Shown piece after piece: positions 29,998-38,422 of a stretch of DNA of 64,000 nt (positions are counted from its first letter, which is position 1; each line of letters begins with the position of its first letter). Source of the stretch: Flavobacterium jumunjinense (GTDB lineage Bacteria; Bacteroidota; Bacteroidia; Flavobacteriales; Flavobacteriaceae); NCBI RefSeq assembly GCF_021650975.2, contig NZ_CP091285.1:248001-312000 (forward strand). The letters are read 5' to 3'. The position numbers were made by a program, and so were the translations under genes. Below the pieces are notes generated by a model. The model was not told the DNA's origin, ran no database searches, and saw only the letters and a program-made list of their open reading frames with translations.

Positions 29998-30480
29998 TTA
30001 TTTTCCTGCTGTTATTTCAGCGTTTTCTATATGGTATATCCAGTCCTCTACATCGTTATCATTGTATCTGAATTTTCCTTTTAAGGTAACATATTGATCG
30101 GTCTTTAATTTTGGCAAATCACCTTTAAATTTAATACCCATTAATGTTTCTGGCCCAGATTTTCCACAAAAGAAGCACGCAGCAAATACGTTTTTGCTTA
30201 TTGCATAGTTTTTATTATCGATTGGAATAATGAATCCACTAATTGCAACTTCTTTTCCTTGTAATGCTTTTAGCTTCATGTTAATAACTGGAAACATTAC
30301 TTCTCCATACAATTTATCTGCTTTTTTTAGGTAGTCAATTTTACCTAATAAACTCCAAGTTAACGTATCGGTTACTATAACTTCTTTATCATTTGAAGTT
30401 GTGTTTATTTTGTTTAGGTTAAAACTTGACAAAGTAATAACGACTAATAATGCTATTGAAAATTTAATATAATTATGCAT
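29998..30480 (-). CDS. DUF3299-like periplasmic protein
   Basis: A 160-residue secreted protein with a signal peptide (FSIALLVVITLSSF). The core has LQGKEVAISGFIIPIDN and AACFFCGKSGPETLMGI, with a CxxC-like pair (FACFFCG region), then YVTLKGKFRYNDNDVEDWIY. This matches the DUF3299 pattern, where the Cys residues may bind metal or haem-like ligands. Its start overlaps the permease stop by 8 bases, so it is the last gene of the lolD/ftsX-type operon. A role in metal handling is inferred from the neighbours. Confidence 0.75.
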   Translation of the reverse strand: MHNYIKFSIALLVVITLSSFNLNKINTTSNDKEVIVTDTLTWSLLGKIDYLKKADKLYGEVMFPVINMKLKALQGKEVAISGFIIPIDNKNYAISKNVFAACFFCGKSGPETLMGIKFKGDLPKLKTDQYVTLKGKFRYNDNDVEDWIYHIENAEITAGK

Positions 30481-31786
30481 TTGCTAATGTTTTTGAAATA
30501 TTTAATTGATATGCTTTTATTGCAGGTATTAATGCTGCAAGAATTCCTACTAGTATTGTTAACAAGAACAATACACCTTCCTTATCCCAAATAAATTCGT
30601 AGGGATTGAAACTTAATTTAAAATCTTGTTCAGCTGAATTTGAGATTAACATTAATGCTATTCTACCCAAAATCGTACCAAAAAAGAATCCAACAACGCA
30701 AAGTAACAAACTTTCTATCATTATTAGATTTAAAAGTTGAAAACGTTTGGCTCCGTTTACTCTTAATAATGCAAACTCATTTTTACGTTCTTTTAATGTA
30801 TTAAATAGTGCTATAAAGATTGATATTCCTGAAATCAGCATTATTCCATAGGCTAAATAGCGCAATGCATCAATTCCAATTCCGAATAATGAAAACAATC
30901 TATTTACTTCTATTGCAGGGGAAGCAGCTTGCATTTTTGTATTTTGAGCAATCATTCTTGGCCAAGTTACAATTCCCATTTTATTTCTAAACTGTAATAA
31001 AACTGCTGTAATCTCCATATTTGGTTCATCAATTGACATGTCCTTTTCCTCGTGCTCATGTCCTTCATGACTGTGCTCATCATGATCGTGCTCGTGTTGC
31101 ATATGTTCATCTCCATCTTCATGAATATGACCTTCTTCTCCATGCTCTGGGTTATGCATTTCTACATCTTCATGACCTCCATGCATTTGCCAAACACTCG
31201 GAATAGTACATAGAATTAAATTATCTACAACTTTGCCTGTTATTTTCGAAATTCCAACAACTTTATACGCATAATGATCATGTACTTCACCTTCTGACGC
31301 ATCTCCATGAGATCCAAAAAAAGTATCTCCTATCTTTAAGCTTAATTTTTGAGCAATTTCTCCACCAATTACAACTTCAAAGTTCTTTTCATACAATTTT
31401 CCTTCAGAAAGAGTTGCTTCATATTTTTCTAAATAATCATGAGTAGTTCCTAATATTTTATATCCTCTATAATTATCACCAAATGCTAATGGAATTGCTT
31501 TTTTTACAAAAGGATTTTGCATCCATACTTTTGCTGAATCGTAGCTAATATTCCCTGTTGGGGCATCTACTTGATATACAGAAGAAAGTATTAATTGGAG
31601 TGGACTTCCTTGTGCTCCAAGCACTAAATCTACTCCATCAATATTATTAGTAAATTTCTCTTCAAATTGTTTTTCAAGTAGTACTAGAACAGTTATTATT
31701 GCCACACTTGATGTTAACAGAATTATACTTAAAATGGTATTTAATGGCTTAAACCAAATATTTCGCCATGCTAATTTTGTGATCAT
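30473..31786 (-). CDS. ABC transporter permease, FtsX/MacB family, His-rich loop
   Basis: A 437-residue membrane protein with a first TM near residues 15-35 (LSIILLTSSVAIITVLVLL), a large periplasmic MacB-PCD-like domain, and three C-terminal TM segments (YGIMLISGISIFIALF, LCVVGFFFGTILGRIALML and LFLLTILVGILAALIPAI). About residues 200-255 hold a His/Glu/Asp-rich stretch (for example HEHDHDEHSHEGHEHEEKD) that could bind zinc or another divalent metal. It pairs with the ATPase ending one base upstream. LolCDE-type exporters move lipids or lipoproteins out of the inner membrane, but the metal-rich loop and neighbours suggest a metal-linked role. Confidence 0.88.
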   Translation of the reverse strand: MITKLAWRNIWFKPLNTILSIILLTSSVAIITVLVLLEKQFEEKFTNNIDGVDLVLGAQGSPLQLILSSVYQVDAPTGNISYDSAKVWMQNPFVKKAIPLAFGDNYRGYKILGTTHDYLEKYEATLSEGKLYEKNFEVVIGGEIAQKLSLKIGDTFFGSHGDASEGEVHDHYAYKVVGISKITGKVVDNLILCTIPSVWQMHGGHEDVEMHNPEHGEEGHIHEDGDEHMQHEHDHDEHSHEGHEHEEKDMSIDEPNMEITAVLLQFRNKMGIVTWPRMIAQNTKMQAASPAIEVNRLFSLFGIGIDALRYLAYGIMLISGISIFIALFNTLKERKNEFALLRVNGAKRFQLLNLIMIESLLLCVVGFFFGTILGRIALMLISNSAEQDFKLSFNPYEFIWDKEGVLFLLTILVGILAALIPAIKAYQLNISKTLANA

Positions 31787-31787
31787 A

Positions 31788-32417
31788 CTACACTAACGTT
31801 ATTCGGTTACTAAATTTTTCTTTTATTCGATTATCATGTGTAACAATAATCAATGCTGCTTTATATTCTTTAGAAAGTGATGTTAAAAGTTGGATTACGT
31901 TTTCCGCATTTTTATCATCTAAACTTGACGTCGGCTCATCTGCTAAGAGAACTTTAGGTTCATTCATTAAAGCTCTAGCTATAGAAACCCTTTGCTGCTG
32001 TCCAATACTTAACTCATTTGGTAACTTATTCGCTTGCTGAGAAATATCTAACTGATCCAAAAGCTTCTTCGCTCTTTCAGTATTTTTTTTGCCCGTTGCT
32101 AACCAGCTTGACATTTCTAAATTTTCTAACACTGTTAAAGCGCTGATAAAATAAGACTTTTGAAAAACAAGACCAATGTTTTTACCGCGAAAAGAATCAT
32201 TCTTCTTTTCTGACAAAGTAACAATATCTGTCTTATCAATTTCGATACTTCCAGATGTAGGTCGTAATAAACCTGCTAGAATATGCAAATAGGTTGTTTT
32301 TCCTTTTCCTGAATCGCCAGTAATCAAAATAGTACTTCCTGCTTCACAATATAAATCGGGCATGTGAAACTTCTGCTCTTTATTGTACGAAAATGTGATG
32401 TTTGTAGTGCTTATCAT
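31788..32417 (-). CDS. ABC transporter ATP-binding protein, LolD-like
   Basis: The ATPase for the adjacent FtsX-type permease, about 209 residues. Walker A is ITGDSGKGKTTYL, the Q-loop is LVFQKSYF, the signature is NELSIGQQQRVSIARALM, Walker B is VLLADEPTSSLD and the H-loop is ALIIVTHDNRI. I place the start at the ATG at 32417 (MISTTNITFSY), the normal position just before the first ABC strand; an in-frame TTG at 32450 would add 11 residues that do not look like the family. A single base separates its stop from the permease start. Confidence 0.9.
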   Translation of the reverse strand: MISTTNITFSYNKEQKFHMPDLYCEAGSTILITGDSGKGKTTYLHILAGLLRPTSGSIEIDKTDIVTLSEKKNDSFRGKNIGLVFQKSYFISALTVLENLEMSSWLATGKKNTERAKKLLDQLDISQQANKLPNELSIGQQQRVSIARALMNEPKVLLADEPTSSLDDKNAENVIQLLTSLSKEYKAALIIVTHDNRIKEKFSNRITLV

Positions 32418-32577
32418 TTTTGATATGCTTTTATTTTTAAGGTGTTGCAATATAGCAAATCATGGGGGATTTATTTCTTAATCTTTTCTAAAAATTTGGC
32501 CGTTGCGGTTTTATGAAAACTATATTAATAACCGAAACAATAACTAATCACCACAACGAACCAAATAATCTTTATAT

Positions 32578-32925
32578 CTAATGCTTGTGTCTTTTAAAGT
32601 TCAACACATGCCCAACTATCATTCCTATTCCACCAACATACAAAAACAAAGTATGATTATGAGTAATGATTGTATAGATTATACTTAATAAAATAATACT
32701 CATAGCTACTAATAAAATAATTTTTATATATCTTAAAGTATTAGTTTTTACTATTTTTACAACGGCAAACAATCCAATTGAAGCAAACAACAAATCTATC
32801 CAATGGTTATGACTAATACCTATGGGAATTATTGAAATGAATGGCAGAACTAAGCAGTGAACTAAGCATAATGTAGCACTGGAAATTCCTAAATAATCAA
32901 GAGATTTTGTAATTTGACTTTTCAT
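32578..32925 (-). CDS. MerC-like inner membrane protein
   Basis: A 115-residue protein with about four hydrophobic segments. It has the MerC-type paired cysteines in SSATLCLVHCLVLPF (C20 and C24), followed by SHNHWIDLLFASIGLFAVVK and a His/Lys-rich end (HVLNFKRHKH). MerC proteins carry Hg(II) across the inner membrane in mer operons, but isolated homologues beside Fur-family regulators are more likely to handle zinc or another metal. It diverges from the fur-type gene, and a palindrome overlaps its promoter. Confidence 0.8.
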   Translation of the reverse strand: MKSQITKSLDYLGISSATLCLVHCLVLPFISIIPIGISHNHWIDLLFASIGLFAVVKIVKTNTLRYIKIILLVAMSIILLSIIYTIITHNHTLFLYVGGIGMIVGHVLNFKRHKH

Positions 32926-32943
32926 TTTATATTTTTATTAAAC

Positions 32944-32963
32944 GCAACATTGTTGCAAATATA
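32944..32963 (-). promoter_or_regulatory. Promoter and palindromic operator in the merC-fur gap
   Basis: The palindrome GCAACATTGTTGC (32944-32956, six-base arms, one-base centre) overlaps the last base of a minus-strand -7 element TATATTTG (32963-32956). The predicted merC transcription start (near 32949) is inside the palindrome. It is the only strong inverted repeat in the 55-base divergent gap, so it is a good candidate for the site of the adjacent Fur-family repressor. Confidence 0.55.
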
Positions 32964-32980
32964 AAACAAAAACAGATACA

Positions 32981-33382
32981 ATGGAAAAAAAAATAAAGAG
33001 AGAAAGAAATTCTTCAACTAAAGAAAGTATTATTACTCTTTTAAAAGAAAGAAAAGAAGCACTTACTCATAAGGATTTTCAAGAATTCTTTGAAAAAACT
33101 ATAGACAGGGTAACCATTTACAGAGCTTTAGATCGACTAGTAGACGAAGGAAAGCTTCATAAAATTGTAAGTTTAGAAGGTGTAATTCAATATGCTATTT
33201 GCAAAACGTGTAACCATGAACATAAAATACACTCACACAATCATGTGCATTTTTCATGTGTAAAATGCGAGAAGACAATTTGTTTAGACGAAGTTAAACC
33301 ACAAATTAAACTTCCAAAAGGTTTTACAACTCAAGAGATGCAATTGTTGATTTCTGGAATATGTTCAGATTGTTCTATTTAA
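32981..33382 (+). CDS. Fur-family metalloregulator, Zur-like
   Basis: A 133-residue repressor. The N-terminal winged helix has ITLLKERKEALTHKDFQEFF and the recognition region DRVTIYRALDRLVDEGKLHK. The C-terminal part has a CxxC pair, the His-rich segment HEHKIHSHNHVHFSC, a second CVKC and a final CSDC. Structural zinc CxxC pairs are typical of Fur, and the extra His-rich segment points to a zinc or other metal sensor. It is divergent from merC. The 3' end overlaps the convergent RES toxin gene by 8 bases. Confidence 0.88.
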   Translation: MEKKIKRERNSSTKESIITLLKERKEALTHKDFQEFFEKTIDRVTIYRALDRLVDEGKLHKIVSLEGVIQYAICKTCNHEHKIHSHNHVHFSCVKCEKTICLDEVKPQIKLPKGFTTQEMQLLISGICSDCSI

Positions 33383-33833
33383 AAATTCTCTTATCGAAAG
33401 GAAAATCTTCTTGATGTATGATTTTTATTCGATGAAAATCTTCATGATAAGGATTTAGAAGATAATTAGAATCGCCTTTTACTACAGCTGAAGGAACTTT
33501 CATGACTGCACTTTTCTTTTTTCTAATAAACTCATTTCCCATTTTTTGAGTATCAATAAGTTCAGGAAAACTATTCCATCCTAAAGGCAACTTTTTAACA
33601 TTTATCTCTTCAATGAATAAATCATCTGGAATAAAAACAGTCAACATTGCAAAACCACTTGGCATGGTTGCAAGAGTAACATGCACAACTACTTCTGCCA
33701 TTGCTAATGCCCTACTCTGTGCGGTATAAATCACTTCATTCCCTTTAGAATTCCAACGCGCACCTGTAATTGAAGCGCCAATTCCAGATAATTCTATTGG
33801 ATATTTTTTATTAGCTAACCGAAATACTTCCAT
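33375..33833 (-). CDS. RES-domain toxin
   Basis: A 152-residue RES domain protein. RES toxins degrade NAD+ or otherwise act on it, stopping growth. Seen are MEVFRLANKKYPIELSGIGA, the Arg of GARWNSKG (R26), the Tyr of VIYTA (Y36), the Glu of MAEVVVHV (E47) and a C-terminal DSNYLLNP serine, consistent with the fold named for Arg, Glu and Ser. It lies directly downstream of the Xre/DUF2384 antitoxin, their genes sharing one base. Its enzymatic activity is inferred from family membership. Confidence 0.88.
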   Translation of the reverse strand: MEVFRLANKKYPIELSGIGASITGARWNSKGNEVIYTAQSRALAMAEVVVHVTLATMPSGFAMLTVFIPDDLFIEEINVKKLPLGWNSFPELIDTQKMGNEFIRKKKSAVMKVPSAVVKGDSNYLLNPYHEDFHRIKIIHQEDFPFDKRIFK

Positions 33834-34336
33834 TATACAAATATTCCGTATTGAATTTTATTCAATTCATTAATAACCATTTCTTTTCCATAAGAATCCT
33901 TCAATAATTCGAAAGGTTGCAAACTACCTAAGGCAAAATTTGGAGTATTCAGCCATAAATAGAATTGTTCTTTAGAATCGAACACTTCTTTACCTAAAGC
34001 AGTTACCTCTGCTAATTCAAGAATTTTTTCAGTGGGAATAGGATCAAAAACAAAGTCTTTTTTTGACTTATTTCTTTGAAGTGTTCTTATAGAAACACCA
34101 AGAAACTCAGCCCAATCTTCTTCATTAAAAGGCGTGCGCTCTTTTATTAAATCATATATTTCATAAGGCAATCCTCTTCTAATAGAATGTACTATTAACA
34201 TTCTATTTGATAAGAATTTTTTATAGGTTATATTTTTATCTACAACAGTTAATGCAGACTCTTTCCCTACTTTAGTCACATACATTCGTACGGCTTTATC
34301 TATATCAACATCTGAATTGGCTACAAGTTTAGTCAT
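33833..34336 (-). CDS. Xre/MbcA/ParS-type antitoxin
   Basis: About 167 residues. The middle has the Xre-type helix-turn-helix FNEEDWAEFLGVSIRTLQRN. The C-terminal toxin-binding domain (DUF2384) has VTALGKEVFDSKEQFYLWLN and FALGSLQPFELLKDSYGKEM. I place the start at the ATG at 34336 (MTKLVANSDVDIDKAV), since the upstream in-frame ATG at 34396 would cover the promoter and the palindromic operator. It neutralises the RES protein and probably represses its own promoter. Confidence 0.88.
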   Translation of the reverse strand: MTKLVANSDVDIDKAVRMYVTKVGKESALTVVDKNITYKKFLSNRMLIVHSIRRGLPYEIYDLIKERTPFNEEDWAEFLGVSIRTLQRNKSKKDFVFDPIPTEKILELAEVTALGKEVFDSKEQFYLWLNTPNFALGSLQPFELLKDSYGKEMVINELNKIQYGIFV

Positions 34337-34362
34337 AATATTGTCATTTGTCAGTAAATCTA

Positions 34363-34390
34363 CGACAATTGTCGGCTGAAAACAAAAATA
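34363..34390 (-). promoter_or_regulatory. Promoter and operator of the RES toxin-antitoxin operon
   Basis: The minus-strand -7 element TATTTTTG (34390-34383) predicts a start near 34376. Directly downstream is the 12-base palindrome CGACAATTGTCG (34363-34374). Two direct TTGTCA repeats lie just beyond (34351-34362), sharing the same half-site. The layout is typical of antitoxin autoregulation. No strong -33 is seen. Confidence 0.55.
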
Positions 34391-34395
34391 TAACA

Positions 34396-35400
34396 TTATT
34401 TAACACTACCCGTCTCTAACCAATGTACGCAATCTCTAAAAACCTCGTCCCAATTATAGCTATCTTCTAAAGGGTTCCCTTCATTATCAAATTGCTTCTT
34501 GAAAAAATTATGATCATAATCGGGATATGCCTTAACAAAAAAATCTTTTTTCTCTTTTAATAAAAATGGCAATAAGTGACTATGAAATGATTTAAAATCA
34601 TCAGTACCATAAACAACTAAAACTGGAACTTTAATTTTCTTAAAACTTTCGAATGTTAACTTTTCATCATAACTAGCCCAATTATATAAATCATAATCAT
34701 TTTTATAATTATCTATGTTTTCTATGTTTAAAAAATTTTGTGTTATAGCATAAATTTGCTTTTGCCTAATAGAATCATTTAAACTAACATAACTTTCTAA
34801 TCTATATTTTGCTACTTCTTCTACTGCTCTATTAAACGGGTCAGCAGACAAACATACAACTTTCTTTATTTTTGTATTTTTCTCTGCTAAACTTGCAGCA
34901 ATTTCATATCCTTCGGAATGACCTACAACGTATATATTTTTTTTATCTACCCATTCTTCCGTATATATAAAATTAAGAACCTCTCTGGCTTGTTGCGTTC
35001 TATAAGTATGATTATCATGTTTTATATATTCAAATGGCACTTCACCTTGAGCATTTTTATAACCTTGAGCATCTTTTTCAAAATCACCAATTAATGGAAT
35101 TCCTTTTCTTGCTATTAGGATTAAATTATACTTAGTCAAATATTCATCCGTTTTAAAAGGGAATAAAGTAAAAATATCATCCTTGTCCTTAAAAATTATC
35201 GGCAGTGGCAACGAACCTTGAAGAAAAATTATTGTTGGTTTCTTTATTTTTTCATCATTAATCGATTTTATAAAAAAAATTGTATCTGATTTAGTTTTTA
35301 ATACTATTTTTTCAAAGCCAATCTCTTTTAATTCTTTGGATTGACTAAATATGCTAAGAGTTAAAAATAAAAAAAACAAACTAAACATTTGCCTTTTCAT
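34396..35400 (-). CDS. Secreted alpha/beta hydrolase
   Basis: About 334 residues with a signal peptide (MFSLFFLFLTLSIFSQS). The fold is an alpha/beta hydrolase: nucleophile elbow VVGHSEGYEIAASLAEK (Ser of GHSEG), acid in VYGTDDFKSF, and His in YPDYDHNFFKK. It could act on peptides or esters in the periplasm; the substrate is unknown. I choose the ATG at 35400 (MKRQMFSLFF), since an earlier in-frame ATG would put extra polar residues before the signal peptide. It is upstream of and on the same strand as the antitoxin. Confidence 0.85.
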   Translation of the reverse strand: MKRQMFSLFFLFLTLSIFSQSKELKEIGFEKIVLKTKSDTIFFIKSINDEKIKKPTIIFLQGSLPLPIIFKDKDDIFTLFPFKTDEYLTKYNLILIARKGIPLIGDFEKDAQGYKNAQGEVPFEYIKHDNHTYRTQQAREVLNFIYTEEWVDKKNIYVVGHSEGYEIAASLAEKNTKIKKVVCLSADPFNRAVEEVAKYRLESYVSLNDSIRQKQIYAITQNFLNIENIDNYKNDYDLYNWASYDEKLTFESFKKIKVPVLVVYGTDDFKSFHSHLLPFLLKEKKDFFVKAYPDYDHNFFKKQFDNEGNPLEDSYNWDEVFRDCVHWLETGSVK

Positions 35401-35442
35401 AAAAACATGTAAATATATCATTACAATTTTAATTTATCTATT

Positions 35443-36126
35443 TTAAAATATTCCTTCATCAACAAAGCTCAAATATCCCTTTTCTGTTATTATCACATGA
35501 TCTAAAACACGAACATCTAAACTCCTCCCCGCTTCTTTTAGAACGTTTGTAATTTGTTTATCCGCAGCACTAGCCAAAAGTTTTCCTGAAGGGTGATTAT
35601 GCGTAAGAATAACCGAAGTAGCATTACATTCTAAAGCTAATTTAAAAACGACACGAGTATCAACAACTGTTCCAGTAATTCCTCCTTTACTTATCTGGCT
35701 TTTATTTATTACTTTATTTGCATTATTAAGATATAAAGCCCAAAATTCCTCATAATACAATTCACCTATAATGGGTTGCATAATTTCAAAAACGGCTTTA
35801 CTTGAAGAGATTACATCTAACTCATTTGTTTCTTCAACTCTTCTCCTTCTTCCCAATTCTAAAGCTGCAATTATTGAAATAGCTTTAGCTTCTCCAATAC
35901 CTTTAAACTGAATTAGTTGTTGAATGGTAAGCTTACCTAATGAATTAAGGTTATTATTTGTACTGGCTAGAATTCTTTGACAAAGCTGAACTGCACTTTC
36001 ATTGCGCGAACCCGAACCTATCAGAATAGCTAAAAGTTCTGAATCTGACAAAACAGATTTCCCTTTATGGAGTAATTTTTCACGTGGGCGATCGTCCTCA
36101 GCCCACTGATTGATTGGCGTATACAT
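35443..36126 (-). CDS. radC: RadC family JAB-domain protein
   Basis: A 227-residue protein with an N-terminal UPF0758-type helix-hairpin-helix part (PREKLLHKGKSVLSDSELLA, then LIQFKGIGEAKAISIIAALE) and a C-terminal JAB/MPN metalloprotease fold. The metal motif is ILTHNHPSGKLLASAADKQI, preceded by GGITGTVVDTRVVFKLALEC. Despite the name, a direct DNA-repair role of RadC is doubtful in the literature. Length and start are normal. Confidence 0.93.
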   Translation of the reverse strand: MYTPINQWAEDDRPREKLLHKGKSVLSDSELLAILIGSGSRNESAVQLCQRILASTNNNLNSLGKLTIQQLIQFKGIGEAKAISIIAALELGRRRRVEETNELDVISSSKAVFEIMQPIIGELYYEEFWALYLNNANKVINKSQISKGGITGTVVDTRVVFKLALECNATSVILTHNHPSGKLLASAADKQITNVLKEAGRSLDVRVLDHVIITEKGYLSFVDEGIF

Positions 36127-36239
36127 TAAATTTTATTTTGGCGTTTATAGAAACAAATTAAATCATTTTTTTTATAGTTTCAAAATAAATATTTTATATA
36201 ATTTTCCCTTAGTTTTACGTTATAAAATAAAACATAGTA

Positions 36240-36890
36240 ATGAAATACTTTCTTCTTATAATTTCAATAATAAGCGCTTTAAGTTGTCAGGAAAAGAAAA
36301 ATGAAATCAAAGTTGTAAATTTAATTACAGATAAAAAAGTAGTTGTAATTGAAGAGAATCAAAACCCTAAAACTTTTGGAGAAAAATTATCAAATGCAGC
36401 TATTGCGATTATTGATTCAGAAGTGGTATATACACCAAACTATGTTGGTATAAAATACCCAAACGGTGACGTTCCTGCAAAAACAGGGGTTTGCACTGAT
36501 GTGGTTATTCGTGCTTATCGCAAATTGAACATTGATTTACAAAAAGAAGTTCATGAAGATATGGTTGCTAATTTCTCGAAATATCCAAAAACTTGGGGAT
36601 TAAAAACTACAGATAAAAACATAGACCATAGACGCGTACCTAATCTAGAAGTGTTTTTTACACAAAAAGGAGAGAAATTGCCCATTACACAAAACCCTAC
36701 TGACTATAAAACTGGTGACTTAGTCACTTGGATGATAGGTGATAAATTACCACACATAGGAATTATTACACACTTAAAATCTAGTGATGGAAAACGACCT
36801 ATGATAGTTCATAATGTAGGAAATGGACAAGTTTTAGAAGACTGTTTGTTGAGCTGGAAAATTGTAGGACATTTTAGGTATGGAAAATAA
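36240..36890 (+). CDS. DUF1287 domain lipoprotein
   Basis: A 216-residue lipoprotein with the lipobox ISALSC. The domain is DUF1287: DVPAKTGVCTDVVIRAYRKL with the catalytic-like Cys, DHRRVPNLEVFFTQKG, and HIGIITHLKSSDGKRPMIVH with a His that fits an NlpC/P60-like Cys-His arrangement. This is inferred. A role in the cell envelope, for example on peptidoglycan, is possible. It is a stand-alone gene on the plus strand. Confidence 0.85.
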   Translation: MKYFLLIISIISALSCQEKKNEIKVVNLITDKKVVVIEENQNPKTFGEKLSNAAIAIIDSEVVYTPNYVGIKYPNGDVPAKTGVCTDVVIRAYRKLNIDLQKEVHEDMVANFSKYPKTWGLKTTDKNIDHRRVPNLEVFFTQKGEKLPITQNPTDYKTGDLVTWMIGDKLPHIGIITHLKSSDGKRPMIVHNVGNGQVLEDCLLSWKIVGHFRYGK

Positions 36891-36900
36891 TTTCACATAA

Positions 36901-37016
36901 TCATTGCGAGGAATAAAGCAAACTAAATAACTCCTATATAATATTGAGTTTGTATAGTTTTAAATAATATAAAAAACTTAGTCTCATAATTTAGATTGCT
37001 TTATTCCTCGCAATGA
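36901..37016. repeat. 21-bp inverted repeat, REP-like intergenic element
   Basis: TCATTGCGAGGAATAAAGCAA (36901-36921) is repeated in perfect inverted form at 36996-37016, enclosing 74 A/T-rich bases. It fills the whole gap between the DUF1287 stop and the convergent mpl stop. The high-GC ends and exact inversion resemble repetitive extragenic elements seen in Flavobacteria; it might be a mobile MITE-like remnant or a bidirectional transcription barrier. Confidence 0.75.
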
Positions 37017-37020
37017 CGCA

Positions 37021-38376
37021 CTAACCTATCAAACCTTTAACCTCATCAAAATTCAAACCCCCATAATTACCAGAACTCATTAACAATAATGCACTATTTT
37101 CAAAATTTTGAGAAAAAAGAAACTCTTTAAATTCTGTCGGATTAGTATATATAATTAAATCATCACGTTTAAAAGATTGTGCAATTTGTTCATAAGTCAC
37201 CTCTTCCAATTGCTTTATTTTAACAGCATCAGGTGAATAAAACACAACTGCAACATCAGCACTATCTAAAGCTCCTTCATATTCTTTTAAGAATTCGGCA
37301 TTTAAACTACTATAAGTATGTAGCTCTAAACACGCTACTAACTTTCTATCTGGATATTGATTTTTTACCGCTTTTGTAGTAGCCGACACTTTACTTGGCG
37401 AATGAGCAAAGTCTTTGTAAGCTACTTTATTAGTACTTTCTGCTATTTTTTCTAATCGCTTACTTGCTCCTTTAAAACTTGCAATGGCTTCAAAAAACTC
37501 AGCTTCATCTACGCCCATACATTGACAAATCCATTTTGCACCTGCTAAATTATTTAAATTATGTGCTCCAAAAATTTCAATTGGCATTGGCCCTTCTGGA
37601 GTTTCTAATAACGTAACTCCATTATCAACACTGTAATTTGGTGTTTGATAAGGAATTTTACGAATCGGATTTTCTGTTCCTTCTGCAACTTCTTTAACAG
37701 CAGCATCTTCTTCATTATAAATTAGAATTCCTCCTCTAGTAATTTGATTAGCAAAAACTCTAAATTGTTCTACATAATTATCGAATGTTGGGAAGACATT
37801 AATATGATCCCAAGCAATTCCAGAAAGCAAAGCAATATTAGGTTGATACAAATGAAACTTAGGTCTTCTATCCATTGGTGATGATAAATATTCATCTCCC
37901 TCTAAAACAATAAAATCATTGCCTTCTGTAAGGTGAACCATTGTATCAAATCCTTCTAGCTGTGCACCTACCATATAATCCACTTCTATATTATGATAAT
38001 GCATCACATGAAGAATCATTGAAGTAATTGTCGTTTTACCGTGAGAACCACCAATAACAACTCGTGTTTTGTTTTTAGATTGTTCATACAAAAATTCAGG
38101 ATAAGAATATATTTTCAGACCTAATTCTTGTGCTTTCAATAACTCTGGGTTATCCGCTTTAGCATGCATTCCTAAAATGATTGCTTCAATATCGGTAGTG
38201 ATTTTTTCTGGAAACCATCCCATTTCATCTGGTAGTAATCCTTTTTTCTCCAAACGAGATTTTGAAGGTTCAAAAATAGCATCGTCACTTCCTGTTACTT
38301 TATATCCTTTATTATGTAGGGCTAATGCCAAATTATGCATTGCTGCTCCACCTATAGCTATGAAATGTGTTCTCAT
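37021..38376 (-). CDS. mpl: UDP-N-acetylmuramate:L-Ala-gamma-D-Glu-meso-DAP ligase
   Basis: Mpl recycles murein tripeptide by joining it to UDP-MurNAc, so cells can reuse cell-wall fragments. The 451-residue Mur-ligase protein has the N-terminal Rossmann domain (MRTHFIAIGGAAMHNLALAL), the P-loop IGGSHGKTTITSM and the central segment IVLEGDEYLSSPMDRRPKFH, all diagnostic of Mpl. The C-terminal Mur-ligase domain includes YKDFAHSPSKVSATTKAVKN. The length is normal. It is flanked by the REP-like element at its 3' end. Confidence 0.96.
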   Translation of the reverse strand: MRTHFIAIGGAAMHNLALALHNKGYKVTGSDDAIFEPSKSRLEKKGLLPDEMGWFPEKITTDIEAIILGMHAKADNPELLKAQELGLKIYSYPEFLYEQSKNKTRVVIGGSHGKTTITSMILHVMHYHNIEVDYMVGAQLEGFDTMVHLTEGNDFIVLEGDEYLSSPMDRRPKFHLYQPNIALLSGIAWDHINVFPTFDNYVEQFRVFANQITRGGILIYNEEDAAVKEVAEGTENPIRKIPYQTPNYSVDNGVTLLETPEGPMPIEIFGAHNLNNLAGAKWICQCMGVDEAEFFEAIASFKGASKRLEKIAESTNKVAYKDFAHSPSKVSATTKAVKNQYPDRKLVACLELHTYSSLNAEFLKEYEGALDSADVAVVFYSPDAVKIKQLEEVTYEQIAQSFKRDDLIIYTNPTEFKEFLFSQNFENSALLLMSSGNYGGLNFDEVKGLIG

Positions 38377-38422
38377 TAAATCAGACTTTTATAGTTTAAA
38401 GAAATAGCTCTCGAAACTTAAT

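Noticed and set aside
31021..31206. Plus-strand frame rich in His and Leu opposite the permease
   Set aside because: It is the antisense of the His-rich codons of the ABC permease and has no start signal.
36901..37016. CRISPR or insertion-sequence end
   Set aside because: There is one inverted pair only, no regular spacers, and no transposase; a REP-like element is a better fit.
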